A program made the translations under genes and the position numbers. The notes under the pieces were generated by a model. That model had not been told where the DNA came from. It made no database searches and saw only the letters and a list, made by a program, of their open reading frames with translations. This document shows, piece after piece, positions 23,488-32,686 of a stretch of 64,000 nt of DNA (positions within the stretch are counted from its first letter, which is position 1; every line of letters begins with the position of its first letter). The DNA comes from JBKPNJ01 sp963695705. Lineage in GTDB: Bacteria > Actinomycetota > Actinomycetes > Propionibacteriales > Nocardioidaceae. The DNA lies in NCBI GenBank assembly GCA_963695705.1, contig CAVOHB010000006.1, positions 310,001-374,000 of the forward strand, written 5' to 3'.

Positions 23488-24612
23488 CTAGGCCGGCTGC
23501 GACAGGGGCGCGAGCGCCGAAAGGGCCCTGTCCAGGTCCCGCCACAGGTCGTCGACGTCCTCGATGCCCACACTCATCCTTACCAGGCCCTCGGGCACGG
23601 TCTCTGGTTCGGACTTCCACCGGCGTCGTCGCTCGAACGTCGACTCGACACCGCCGAGACTGGTGGCGTGCACCCACAGTGTGGTGGAGTGCACCAGCAG
23701 GTCGGCGGCGATCGCTCCACCCACCGGCTCGATCGCGATGATGCCGCCGAACCCCGGGTAGCGGACCCGCTCGACGGCGCGGTGATCGCGCAGCCGGCCG
23801 GCCAGCACCCGGGCGTTGGCCTGGGCGCGGTCGACGCGCAGGTGCAGAGTGCGCATCCCCCGCAACGCCAGCCAGGTCTCGAACGCCCCAGGAATGGCGC
23901 CGATGCTCCGGCGCCTGCGGTCCAGGGCGTCGAAGGCACCGGCGTTGCGGGTCACGACGGCCCCGAGGACGAGGTCGGAGTGACCGGCGAGGTACTTCGT
24001 CGCGGAGTGCATGACGATGTCCGCGCCGAGGTCGAGGGGTCTTTGCAGTAATGGCGTGGCGAAGGTGTTGTCGACGACGACCGTCGCACCCGCCGCATGG
24101 GCCTTCTCGGCGATGGCCGCGATGTCGGCGACCTCCAGCGCCGGATTGGTCGGGGACTCCAGCCAGACCAGCGCGGCGTCCTCGCTCGCACCGACGACGG
24201 CGCCGGTGTCCTCGACGTCCACCTGCCGCAGCCGGAGCCGACCGCGCTGCTCGAGCTCGGAGAGCTGGAAGAGGACGCCGTTGTACGCGTGCCGGGGGGC
24301 CACCACCGTCTCGCCCGGGGCAACCAGATCCAGCACGGTCGCGGCCGCTGCCAGGCCGGAGGAGTACGCGAGGCAGCGACCACCTTCGAGCTCTCCGAGC
24401 ACGCTCTCGAACGCCTCCCAGGTGGGGTTTCCGTAGCGTCCGTACTCCCGGTCGCCGCCGGCGACGTATGTCGAGGCCATCACGATCGGGGGGTTCAGGG
24501 GTGCATCGGGCTCGTGCGCGGGCCGTCCAGCGGTCACGGTGATCGTCGAGGGATGCAGTGGCTCCGGCGGCTCGGGCGCGTTGCGCGTCTCGGTGTTCGT
24601 CACGTCTGCCAT
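23488..24612 (-). CDS. Cys/Met metabolism PLP-dependent enzyme (cystathionine gamma-lyase-like)
   Basis: A 374-residue fold type I PLP enzyme. The cofactor lysine is in MHSATKYLAGHSDL. YGRYGNPTWEAFE, SSGLAAAATVL and WLESPTNPALEVADI are family landmarks, and the C-terminal VRMSVGIEDVDDLW is conserved. Gamma-lyase, gamma-synthase and methionine gamma-lyase cannot be separated by eye. The gene is divergent from ddl, with 58 bases between the two starts. Confidence 0.9.
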   Translation of the reverse strand: MADVTNTETRNAPEPPEPLHPSTITVTAGRPAHEPDAPLNPPIVMASTYVAGGDREYGRYGNPTWEAFESVLGELEGGRCLAYSSGLAAAATVLDLVAPGETVVAPRHAYNGVLFQLSELEQRGRLRLRQVDVEDTGAVVGASEDAALVWLESPTNPALEVADIAAIAEKAHAAGATVVVDNTFATPLLQRPLDLGADIVMHSATKYLAGHSDLVLGAVVTRNAGAFDALDRRRRSIGAIPGAFETWLALRGMRTLHLRVDRAQANARVLAGRLRDHRAVERVRYPGFGGIIAIEPVGGAIAADLLVHSTTLWVHATSLGGVESTFERRRRWKSEPETVPEGLVRMSVGIEDVDDLWRDLDRALSALAPLSQPA

Positions 24613-24670
24613 TGTCGTGCACAGGGATGAGAGGCTGCAGACAAGCTGGCCGCGGGAGGATCGTCACGTC

Positions 24671-25798
24671 ATGAGTGGCAACAGGAAGCCTCGGGTAGCC
24701 GTCGTCTTCGGAGGTCGCTCGAGTGAGCACAGCGTTTCCTGCGCCACCGCGGTGAGCGTCCTGCAGGCGATCGACCGGAGCGCGTACGAAGTCGTTCCGA
24801 TCGGCATCAGCACCGAGGGCAAGTGGGTGCTCGAGAGCACCGAGGGCACGGAGCTGGACCGGCTCTCGATCACCTCCGGGCGCGAGCTCCCGCAGGTCGA
24901 CGGTGACCGAGCGGAGGTCGCGCTGGCCAGCGGCACATCACCGGAGCTGCTCGTCAGCGAGCCGGGTCAGGTGCCGAGCACCCTCGGCGAGGTCGACGTG
25001 GTGTTCCCCCTGCTGCACGGCCCCTGGGGGGAGGACGGCTCGATCCAGGGGCTGTTCGAGATGGCCGACGTCCGCTACGTCGGCGCCGGGGTGCTCGCGA
25101 GTGCGGTCGGGATGGACAAGCACTACATGAAGGTTGTCTTCCAGGCGCACGGCCTGCCGGTCCTGCCCTACGCCGTGCTCAAGCCACGCGAGTGGGAACG
25201 CGACCGCGCGGCGTGCCTGGAGTCGGTGGAGGCGTTGACGTACCCGGTCTTCGTCAAGCCGGCACGCGGTGGGTCGAGCCTAGGCATCAGCAGGGTGGAC
25301 GACAACGCCGGCCTGGTCGCCGCGGTCGAGCATGCCCGTGGCTACGACCCGAAGGTGATCGTCGAGACGGCGGCGGCCGGCGCCCGCGAGATCGAGTGCG
25401 GGGTGCTCGAGTCCTTCGACGACGAGCCCCCCGAGGCGAGTGTTGTCGCCGAGATCGTCGTCGACGACACCCACGACTTCTACGACTTCGAGGCCAAGTA
25501 CCTCGGTGAGGAGCACGTCAAGCTGATGGTCCCCGCCAGCCTTCCGCCCCGGGTCGCGGAGACGGTGCAGTCCATGTCCCTGCAGGCGTTCGACGCCATC
25601 GGCGCCGAGGGCCTGGCCCGGGTGGACTTCTTCTACCGCGCCGACGGGAGCCTCGTTCTCAACGAGATCAACACGATGCCGGGGTTCACCCCGTCGTCGA
25701 TGTTCCCGAGGCTGTGGGAGGCATCCGGTCTGGACTACGGCGGGCTGGTGGAGCGGCTGCTGCAGTTGGCACTCCAGCGTCGCACCGGTCTCCGCTGA
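24671..25798 (+). CDS. ddl: D-alanine--D-alanine ligase
   Basis: A 375-residue ATP-grasp enzyme that makes the D-Ala-D-Ala dipeptide of peptidoglycan. VAVVFGGRSSEHSVSCATA opens the protein, HGPWGEDGSIQGLFEMA binds substrate, the ATP site includes PVFVKPARGGSSLGISRV, and ARVDFFYRADGSLVLNEINT carries the metal ligands. ATG 24671 is the family start; the frame is open upstream into the divergent gene. Normal length. Confidence 0.96.
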   Translation: MSGNRKPRVAVVFGGRSSEHSVSCATAVSVLQAIDRSAYEVVPIGISTEGKWVLESTEGTELDRLSITSGRELPQVDGDRAEVALASGTSPELLVSEPGQVPSTLGEVDVVFPLLHGPWGEDGSIQGLFEMADVRYVGAGVLASAVGMDKHYMKVVFQAHGLPVLPYAVLKPREWERDRAACLESVEALTYPVFVKPARGGSSLGISRVDDNAGLVAAVEHARGYDPKVIVETAAAGAREIECGVLESFDDEPPEASVVAEIVVDDTHDFYDFEAKYLGEEHVKLMVPASLPPRVAETVQSMSLQAFDAIGAEGLARVDFFYRADGSLVLNEINTMPGFTPSSMFPRLWEASGLDYGGLVERLLQLALQRRTGLR

Positions 25799-25820
25799 GC
25801 AGCCGAAGCCGGCACACCGC

Positions 25821-26318
25821 TCAGACGCAGGGCCGCTCGACCGCGACGGCACCGGACACGGCCGATCCGACATCGGCAAGCGCGTTCGCGGCGGGCGTGT
25901 AGGAGCCGGGCACGACGAGCTCGACGTACTCGGCTCTGCCGATGGTGGTGAACACCCAGCCATCGCCACGCCTGCGGCTGAACCAACCGACGTGGTCAAC
26001 CATGTCACAGCGTGACGAGCGGGTGAGTCCCTTCGGTTTGCCGACGCCACACCGCAGCACGATCGGCGGATCGCCCCACGCGGCGCCCGACGCCGCCCCG
26101 GCCGCCGGGGACGGCGACACGTCACGGCGTCCCTGCTCCATCACCGTGTCGGGGAGGTCGCGGATCAGCGCGTCGCAGGTTGTCGCGTCCCTTCCGTCCA
26201 GGGCCGGTGCGTGAACGTCGAGCGGTGTGCTGCCGCCGCACCCGGCCACGAAGAGCGGACACCAAACGGCGCCCGCCAACACCAGAGTGAGGTGTCGAGG
26301 CGGGCGCCGTCTGAGCAC
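25821..26318 (-). CDS. DUF3515 family lipoprotein
   Basis: A 165-residue secreted protein. The N-terminus is basic (RRRPPRHL) then hydrophobic, ending in a lipobox FVAGC that would be lipidated. The mature part begins GGSTPLDVHAPALDGRDATT and has conserved cysteines (ATTCDALI, VLRCG, RCDMVDHVGW). It follows ddl convergently, as in mycobacteria (the Rv2980 position). GTG 26318 is close behind the AsnC-domain gene. Function unknown. Confidence 0.78.
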   Translation of the reverse strand: MLRRRPPRHLTLVLAGAVWCPLFVAGCGGSTPLDVHAPALDGRDATTCDALIRDLPDTVMEQGRRDVSPSPAAGAASGAAWGDPPIVLRCGVGKPKGLTRSSRCDMVDHVGWFSRRRGDGWVFTTIGRAEYVELVVPGSYTPAANALADVGSAVSGAVAVERPCV

Positions 26319-26320
26319 GT

Positions 26321-26557
26321 TCAGATATGCACCACCGGGCAGGTGAGTGTCCGGGTGATGCCCGGGATGTTCTGCACCCTGGCGACGACCAGTTTCCCGA
26401 GCTCGTCGACGTTTCGCGCCTCGGCCCGCACGATGACGTCGTAGGGGCCGGTCACATCCTCGGCCAGCGTCACGCCCTTGACGTCGGTGATCGCCTTGGC
26501 CACGTCCGCCGCCTTGCCGACCTCGGTCTGGATGAGGATGTAGGCCTGAACCACCAC
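26321..26557 (-). CDS. Stand-alone Lrp/AsnC ligand-binding domain protein
   Basis: A 78-residue RAM domain without the DNA-binding helix-turn-helix: VQAYILIQTEVGKAADVAKA, GPYDVIVRAEARNVDELGKL, and RVQNIPGITRTLTCPVVHI. Such proteins bind small effectors and form rings that may modify full-length Lrp partners. GTG 26557 is five bases after GGAGGA. It lies two bases upstream of the DUF3515 gene on the same strand, so the two are probably one operon. Confidence 0.88.
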   Translation of the reverse strand: MVVQAYILIQTEVGKAADVAKAITDVKGVTLAEDVTGPYDVIVRAEARNVDELGKLVVARVQNIPGITRTLTCPVVHI

Positions 26558-26686
26558 GGTCGTCCTCCGGCACATATCGGGCCCCGCGGCCTGGGCCGCC
26601 GACAGGCGTCGTCGTCGTGCGAACGGCGCTCAGGCTACCGTCTGAGCGTCCCTGGGGACAGAGGGGCCCGATCGCGAGGATGTCAG

Positions 26687-27628
26687 ATGACCACGTTGGC
26701 AGATGTGGGCGAGTTCGGCCTGATCGGCATGATCACGTCGCGGTTCGAACAGAACGGGGACGGTGTGCTTGTCGGACCCGGTGACGATGCCGCGGTCCTG
26801 GCCGTACCCGACAGCAGGCTGTTGGCGTCGACCGACCTGTTGCTCGAGCAACGGCACTTTCGCCGCGACTGGTCCTCGGCAGCAGAGATCGGCCACAAGG
26901 CGGCGGCGCAGAACCTCGCCGATCTGATGGCGATGGGCGGGACCGCGACGGCACTGCTCGTGGGCCTCGGGGCCCCCGCCGATCTTCCGGTGCAGTGGGC
27001 CCTGGAGTTCGCGGACGGACTAGCCCAGGAGGCGGGACGCGTCGGCGCCGGCGTGATCGGGGGGGACCTGAGCAGGTCGGACCAGATCGTCATCTCCGTC
27101 ACCGCGCTCGGCTCGTGCGCGGCGGACCCGGTGCGACGCGGCGGAGCCGTGGCCGGGGACGTCGTGGCCGTCGCCGGCCGCATCGGGTGGGCGGCGGCGG
27201 GAGTAGCCGTTCTGGCGCGCGGCTTCCGCTCCCCCCGCGTCGTGGTCGAGGCCCACAGACGACCGGAACCGCCGTACGAGCAGGGACCGGCAGGCGCCGC
27301 GCTCGGCGCGACATCGATGATCGACGTGAGTGACGGGCTGCTCGCCGACCTCGGCCACGTCGCGCGCGCCAGTGGAGTCGCGATCGACGTGGACAGCAGG
27401 ACGCTGGACGTCCCCGAGCCGTTGCAGGCGGTCGGAGCCGCGCTCGGCGTCGAGCCCCTGCGGTTCGTTCTCACCGGCGGTGACGACCACGCGCTCGCCG
27501 CGACGTTTCCGGCGGCCACCCAACTGCCCGCTCCGTGGCGGGTGATCGGTGTGGTGGGCGACGGTGAGGGGGTTACGGTCGACGGGGCCGACTATGCCGG
27601 ACCGCTCGGGCATGACCATTTCCAGTGA
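26687..27628 (+). CDS. thiL: Thiamine-monophosphate kinase
   Basis: A 313-residue PurM-fold kinase that converts thiamine phosphate to thiamine diphosphate. GPGDDAAVL carries the metal-binding Asp pair, and ASTDLLLEQRHFRRDW, GGDLSRSDQIVISVTALG, IDVSDGLLADLGHVA and LTGGDDHALAATF are typical. The start at ATG 26687 is divergent from the AsnC-domain gene. It is convergent with rpmB. Confidence 0.94.
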   Translation: MTTLADVGEFGLIGMITSRFEQNGDGVLVGPGDDAAVLAVPDSRLLASTDLLLEQRHFRRDWSSAAEIGHKAAAQNLADLMAMGGTATALLVGLGAPADLPVQWALEFADGLAQEAGRVGAGVIGGDLSRSDQIVISVTALGSCAADPVRRGGAVAGDVVAVAGRIGWAAAGVAVLARGFRSPRVVVEAHRRPEPPYEQGPAGAALGATSMIDVSDGLLADLGHVARASGVAIDVDSRTLDVPEPLQAVGAALGVEPLRFVLTGGDDHALAATFPAATQLPAPWRVIGVVGDGEGVTVDGADYAGPLGHDHFQ

Positions 27629-27662
27629 CCGCGGCATTGCGGATGGATGGACCGGCCCGATG

Positions 27663-27848
27663 TCAGCGGCCTACCTTGCCCGCCTTCAAGCACGAGGTGC
27701 AGACGTTCAGTCGCTTCGACGTGCCACCGATGACGGTGCGCACGGTCTGGATGTTGGGGTTGAAGCGACGCTTCGTACGGCGGTGGGAGTGGGAGACGTT
27801 GTTGCCGAACCCCGGACTCTTGGCGCAGATGTCGCAGACGGCAGCCAC
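27663..27848 (-). CDS. rpmB: 50S ribosomal protein L28
   Basis: A 61-residue L28 with the zinc-binding cysteine pairs CDIC and CTSC, and the conserved NNVSHSHRRTKRRFNPNIQT. This is the zinc-containing form. CAGGAG precedes the ATG. Single gene on the minus strand, divergent from the DhaL gene by 120 bases. Confidence 0.96.
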   Translation of the reverse strand: MAAVCDICAKSPGFGNNVSHSHRRTKRRFNPNIQTVRTVIGGTSKRLNVCTSCLKAGKVGR

Positions 27849-27968
27849 CGGAACTCCTGAGTGTGTGATCGAAGGTTCATCTGGCGTTCGGGCACGCGCG
27901 CGCGAACAACCAACCGCACAAGCCTATCCGATGGTCCGCCGGCCGGACGAATCGTAGGCTCGTCCTCG

Positions 27969-29621
27969 ATGACCCCACCCGTGAACGAGCAGGCGAGCCT
28001 GCTCGCGCAGTTCCGTCGCTGGTGCAAGCTTGCGCTCGAGTCGATGGGGGACGCGCGCGAGGAGATCGACGCGCTCAATGTCTTTCCCGTGGCCGACAGT
28101 GACACCGGAACCAACCTGTACCTGACACTCGAGGCCGCGGTCGCGGCCGTCGACGCCGCCGAGCCGGCAGACTTCCCCGCCGCGATCGGGGCTCTGGGCA
28201 GGGGCGCCCTCCTCGGTGCCCGTGGCAACTCAGGAGTGATCCTGTCCCAGCTGCTTCGCGCGATGGCCTCTTCGGTCATCACGATTCGCTTCCCCAGGTC
28301 CGACGCCGACGGGGCCGCGGCATTCGCCCGGGCACTGACCGACGCGGCCGACGCCGCCTACCGGGCCGTCGCCCAACCGGTCGAGGGAACCATGCTGACG
28401 GTTGCCCGCGCCGCCGCCGAGGCCGCCACGGCCGCGGCTGCTGAGCCGTCAGCCTCTGTCGTCCATGGTGTCCGAGCCGCCGCCGGCGCGGCACGCGAAG
28501 CGCTGACGCGGACGCCCGACCAGCTCGACGTCCTGCGGCAGGCAGGCGTGGTCGACGCGGGCGGTCGTGGTGTCTGCGTTCTGCTCGACGCCGCCGAGAC
28601 CGCTCTCACCGGCCGTCGGCCCGAAGGCTCGATGCGAAGTGCCGGCCGACGCGTTCGGACGCTGCCGCTGCCGCATCCGGTGCAACGAGCCGACGACGCG
28701 ACCCACGGCGGCGGCTTCGAGGTGATGTACCTGCTCGACGCGGACGACGAGAGGATCGCCGGACTGCGCGCCGCACTGGCGCCGCTCGGGGACTCGCTCG
28801 TCGTGGTCGGCGGCGACGGGTTGTGGAACGTCCATATCCACGTCAACGACGTCGGCGCGGCCCTGGAGGCCGGCGTCCAGGCCGGCGTCCCTCGCCGGGT
28901 GCGTGTCACCCATCTCGCCGAGCAGCTCGAGCGGGACCGTGTCCGGCACGAACGGACAACGGCTCGCGGCGTCGTCGTCGTGGCCGCCGGGCCCGGGCTG
29001 ACGCGGCTGTTCGCCGATGCCGGTGGGACGGTGGTCGAGCCGGGTCCGGACGGTCGGTGCTCGGCCAACCAGCTGCTGGATGCGATCCGGCGTACGGCTG
29101 CCTCCGAGGTGGTGGTCATGCCCAACGACGGCGCCGGAATCGCGGTCGCGGAGGCGGCCGCCCAGGCTGCCCGGGACATCGGGATCCGGGCGACCGTGAT
29201 TCCCACCCGGGCGCAGGTCCAGGGCCTGGCGGCGATGGCGGTGCACGCAGCCGGCCGCAGCTTCGAGGACGACGTCGTGGCGATGACGTCCGCCGCAGGG
29301 CACACCCGGCACGGAGCCGTCACGCTGGCGACCTCCGACGCGATGACGACCGCCGGACCCTGTCGGGCCGGGGACGCCCTGGGCGTCATCGACGGCGACT
29401 TCGCGGTTGTCGGTGCTGCCCTGCACGATGTGGCTCTGGAGGTCGTCGACCGGCTGCTGGCCGGAGGTGGCGAGATGGTCACGATCGTCACCGGTGAGGA
29501 CGAGGACGGGTCACTGGTGGAGGCGACGACCGCTCACGTCCGGACCACGCATCCGGAGATCGACGCGGTGGTCTACGCGGGTGGTCAGTCTCGTTACCCC
29601 CTGCTGATCGCTGTCGAGTGA
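27969..29621 (+). CDS. DAK2/DegV-type (FakA-like) kinase domain protein
   Basis: A 550-residue protein. Residues 10-200 are a DhaL-type domain with nucleotide/metal motif NVFPVADSDTGTNLYLTL and GARGNSGVILSQLLRA. The middle and C-terminal parts (VMYLLDADDERIAGLRAALA, VVVMPNDGAGIAVAEAAAQA, IPTRAQVQGLAAMAV) match the FakA/YloV family. Firmicute FakA phosphorylates fatty acids presented by FakB; here that role is inferred. The order with rpmB divergent and recG overlapping downstream by four bases is conserved in actinobacteria and Firmicutes. GTG 27981 is an alternative start. Confidence 0.88.
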   Translation: MTPPVNEQASLLAQFRRWCKLALESMGDAREEIDALNVFPVADSDTGTNLYLTLEAAVAAVDAAEPADFPAAIGALGRGALLGARGNSGVILSQLLRAMASSVITIRFPRSDADGAAAFARALTDAADAAYRAVAQPVEGTMLTVARAAAEAATAAAAEPSASVVHGVRAAAGAAREALTRTPDQLDVLRQAGVVDAGGRGVCVLLDAAETALTGRRPEGSMRSAGRRVRTLPLPHPVQRADDATHGGGFEVMYLLDADDERIAGLRAALAPLGDSLVVVGGDGLWNVHIHVNDVGAALEAGVQAGVPRRVRVTHLAEQLERDRVRHERTTARGVVVVAAGPGLTRLFADAGGTVVEPGPDGRCSANQLLDAIRRTAASEVVVMPNDGAGIAVAEAAAQAARDIGIRATVIPTRAQVQGLAAMAVHAAGRSFEDDVVAMTSAAGHTRHGAVTLATSDAMTTAGPCRAGDALGVIDGDFAVVGAALHDVALEVVDRLLAGGGEMVTIVTGEDEDGSLVEATTAHVRTTHPEIDAVVYAGGQSRYPLLIAVE

Positions 29622-31825
29622 CGATGGCAACGCTCGACAGCCCGCTGGGTCCGGTGGTCGGAGACAGGGCGGCCAAGCTGCTGGCGAAGTCGCTGGACAT
29701 GTCCACCGTCGGGGATCTGCTTCGCCACTACCCGCGCCGCTACGCCGAACGCGGCCAGCTCACCGACCTGTCCTCCCTCGAGCTCGACGAGCACGTGACG
29801 GTGATGGCCAGGGTCGTCTCCGCCAAGGTCTTCAAGTACGGCAAGCCCGGGTCGCGTCGCGACCAGTCGCGCACCGAAGTCGTCGTGACCGACGGCAAGG
29901 GCGAGCTCCTGCTGACGTTCTTCCGGATGCCCTACAAGCAACGCCAGCTGTCCGCGGGAAGGGTCGGGTTGTTCAGCGGGAAGGTCGGTGTCTTCCGGAA
30001 CAGGCGGCAACTGATCCATCCCGACTGCAAGCTCTTCTCCGGCTCGGTCGAGGACGTCGACGCGCTCAGCGAGTTCACCGTCCCCGCGTTGATCCCGGTC
30101 TATCCGGCCACCTCGGCGGTGTCCTCCTGGAAGATCGCATCCTGTGTCGAGATGGCCCTGGCCGCTCTTGACATGCCTGAGGACCCCATTCCGGCGTCGG
30201 TGCGGACCCAGCACCACCTGATCGACCTCGGTTCGGCCCTGCGTCTGGTCCACGTCCCCGAGGAGGACGACGACTGGAAGACCGCGCAGCGCCGGCTGCG
30301 GTTCGAAGAAGCGTTCACCGTCCAGGTCGTGCTTGCCCAGCGCCGGGTCGCCACCGCGTCCCTACCCGCCGTTGCCCGCAAGGGCCGCGCGGACGGGCTG
30401 CTCGACCGGTTCGACCACCAGCTTCCGTTCCAGCTCACCGACGGCCAGGTCGAGGTCTCGGAAGAGATCCTGGCCGACCTGGCGCGTTCGAGTCCGATGC
30501 ACCGGCTGCTGCAGGGCGAGGTCGGGTCCGGCAAGACCGTCGTCGCACTGCGCGCGATGATGCGCGTGATCGACTCCGGCGCCCAGGCCGTGCTGCTCGC
30601 GCCGACCGAGGTGCTCGCACAGCAACATCACCGTTCGATCACCGCGCTGCTCGGGCCGATGGCCGAGGGCGGGATGCTCGGAGGTGCCGAGGACGGCACC
30701 CGGGTCGCGCTGCTGACCGGTTCGCTCGGCGCCTCCGCCCGCCGCCAGGCGCTGCTGGAGGCGGCATCGGGAGGCGCCGGCATCACCGTCGGCACCCACG
30801 CCCTGCTCGAGGAGCGGGTCCAGTTCGCGGACCTGGGCCTGGTCGTGGTCGACGAGCAGCACCGGTTCGGGGTCGAGCAACGGGCGGCACTGACCGCCAA
30901 GTCCGGCGAGGCGCCGCCGCACGTGCTGGTCATGACCGCGACGCCGATCCCGCGTACGGTCGCGATGACCGTGTTCGGCGACCTCGACGTCTCCACGCTG
31001 CGGGAGCTGCCTGGCGGTCGTTCACCGATCCAGTCGAGTGTCGTACCTGCACTCGAGCGGCCGTCGTGGCTCGAGCGGGCGTGGGAGCGGGTCCGCGAGG
31101 AGGCCGGAAGAGGTCACCAGACCTACGTCGTCTGTCCGCGGATCGGCCTGGACGACGACGAGAACACCGAACCGGACGGCCTCGAGCCCGTGCCGGACAC
31201 CACCGGCCGCGGCCAGACCCACACCGTCGTCGAGATGGCGGAGCAGCTCGCGACCGGACCGCTGCGAGGGCTCCGCGTCGAGATGCTGCACGGACGCATG
31301 TCGGCGGAGGCCAAGGACGCGACGATGCGCGGGTTCGCCGCGGGTGAGATCGACGTCCTCGTGTCGACGACCGTGATCGAGGTCGGCGTCGATGTGCCCA
31401 ACGCGACGTTGATGGTGATCCTCGATGCCGAGCGTTTCGGCGTCTCCCAGCTGCACCAGTTGCGCGGACGGGTAGGCCGCGCAGAGGCGGCCGGCCTGTG
31501 CCTGCTCGTGTCCGCCTCATCCACGGGCAGTCCGCAGCGCGAACGTCTCGAGGCGATCGCCGCGACCACGGATGGCTTCGTCCTGTCACGGCTCGACCTC
31601 GAACAGCGCCGGGAGGGCGACGTGCTCGGCGCTCTCCAGTCCGGACGCAAGTCCAGCCTCCGGCTGCTCTCCGTGCTGCGCCACGAGTCGGTGATCGTCG
31701 CCGCGCGCGACGCGGCCGAGCGGCTGGTCGCGCCCGACCCCGAGCTCTCACGGCACCCCGAACTCGCCCGCGCGGTCGCTGCGCTACTGCAGTCCGACCA
31801 GGCCGGGTACCTCGACAAAGCGTGA
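29618..31825 (+). CDS. recG: ATP-dependent DNA helicase RecG
   Basis: A 735-residue branched-DNA helicase that reverses stalled forks and processes Holliday junctions. After an N-terminal wedge (OB) domain, the motor has Walker A in LLQGEVGSGKTVVALRAMM, the DEx(H) box VVVDEQHRFGVEQR, motif III TATPIPRT, and motifs V/VI in VSTTVIEVGVDVPNATLMVI and QLHQLRGRVGR. The start overlaps the DhaL gene (GTGA); ATG 29624 is an alternative. Confidence 0.96.
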   Translation: MTMATLDSPLGPVVGDRAAKLLAKSLDMSTVGDLLRHYPRRYAERGQLTDLSSLELDEHVTVMARVVSAKVFKYGKPGSRRDQSRTEVVVTDGKGELLLTFFRMPYKQRQLSAGRVGLFSGKVGVFRNRRQLIHPDCKLFSGSVEDVDALSEFTVPALIPVYPATSAVSSWKIASCVEMALAALDMPEDPIPASVRTQHHLIDLGSALRLVHVPEEDDDWKTAQRRLRFEEAFTVQVVLAQRRVATASLPAVARKGRADGLLDRFDHQLPFQLTDGQVEVSEEILADLARSSPMHRLLQGEVGSGKTVVALRAMMRVIDSGAQAVLLAPTEVLAQQHHRSITALLGPMAEGGMLGGAEDGTRVALLTGSLGASARRQALLEAASGGAGITVGTHALLEERVQFADLGLVVVDEQHRFGVEQRAALTAKSGEAPPHVLVMTATPIPRTVAMTVFGDLDVSTLRELPGGRSPIQSSVVPALERPSWLERAWERVREEAGRGHQTYVVCPRIGLDDDENTEPDGLEPVPDTTGRGQTHTVVEMAEQLATGPLRGLRVEMLHGRMSAEAKDATMRGFAAGEIDVLVSTTVIEVGVDVPNATLMVILDAERFGVSQLHQLRGRVGRAEAAGLCLLVSASSTGSPQRERLEAIAATTDGFVLSRLDLEQRREGDVLGALQSGRKSSLRLLSVLRHESVIVAARDAAERLVAPDPELSRHPELARAVAALLQSDQAGYLDKA

Positions 31826-31867
31826 GAGCGCGGCCTGACCCCGGATGACCGTGCAGATGACGTGGCG

Positions 31868-31942
31868 GATGACAGGGGGGCCGATGACAGAGGGGCCGGT
31901 GACAGAGGGGCCGATGACAGGGGGCCCGATGACTGGGGGGTC
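31868..31942 (+). repeat. 15-base tandem repeat, five units, upstream of rsmD
   Basis: Five units of GATGACAGAGGGGCC with small variations start at 31868, 31883, 31898, 31913 and 31928. They lie in the 267-base gap between recG and rsmD. A reading frame (31845-32096) would translate them as Met-Thr-Gly/Glu-Gly-Pro repeats and overlap the rsmD start by four bases, but its remaining sequence looks non-coding. Confidence 0.9.
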
Positions 31943-32092
31943 GGGGCCTCGGAGCACGGATCCGGCCGGTAACCCCCCGAGGTGGTTACCGACCGTACGT
32001 GAAACTGTACTCTGCGCCAGTTTCTACCCGCACCGTCGGTCCCAGGACGAGGCTTCGGCGATGCCGCCCATAACACTCAGTCCGGCCGCACC

Positions 32093-32683
32093 GTGACCCG
32101 GATCATCGGCGGTCTGGCTCGCGGAAGGCGACTCCGGACGCCGCCGGGAACCTCGACCAGACCGACCGCGGATCGCACCCGGGAGGCGCTGTTCTCATCG
32201 CTGGAGTCCGAGCTCGGATCGATGGCGGGGATCAGCGTGCTCGACCTCTACGCCGGATCTGGGGCGATCGGCCTCGAGGCCGTCTCGCGAGGCGCCCGGC
32301 ATGCGACGTTCGTGGAGGCCGACCGCCGGGCGGCCGCGCTCATCAGGCTCAACGCCGCCACGCTGGGCATGGACGACCTCACCGTCGTCACCGGACGAGT
32401 CGAGTCGGTGGTCGCGACGCCGCCCGATCGAGAGCCGTTCGAGGTGACATACCTCGACCCGCCGTACGGGGTCGGCAACGCCGCCGTCGTCGAGGTGCTG
32501 GAGGCACTGGCAACGATGCGCTGGCTCACCGACGGCGCGCTGGCCGTCGTGGAGCGCTCCGTTCGTGCGGCCGAGCCGAGGTGGCCGGAGGCATACCACC
32601 TGCTGCGCCGACGCCGATATGGGGAGACAATCCTTTGGTACGTTGCCCTCGCACGTGCCCCCGCCACCGAGCGCCAGGAGTAG
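32093..32683 (+). CDS. rsmD: 16S rRNA (guanine(966)-N(2))-methyltransferase
   Basis: A 196-residue SAM methyltransferase that modifies G966 of 16S rRNA. RIIGGLARGRRL is the RNA-binding start, LDLYAGSGAIGLEAVSRGA binds SAM, and the catalytic DPPY is in VTYLDPPYGVG. GTG start. coaD follows after three bases, an order conserved in most bacteria. Confidence 0.94.
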   Translation: MTRIIGGLARGRRLRTPPGTSTRPTADRTREALFSSLESELGSMAGISVLDLYAGSGAIGLEAVSRGARHATFVEADRRAAALIRLNAATLGMDDLTVVTGRVESVVATPPDREPFEVTYLDPPYGVGNAAVVEVLEALATMRWLTDGALAVVERSVRAAEPRWPEAYHLLRRRRYGETILWYVALARAPATERQE

Positions 32684-32686
32684 ACC

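Noticed and set aside
31845..32096. Gene encoding an MTGGP-repeat peptide
   Set aside because: Only the 15-base repeat part looks ordered. The rest is unlike a protein, there is no clear ribosome-binding site, and the overlap with rsmD arises automatically from its GTGA start.
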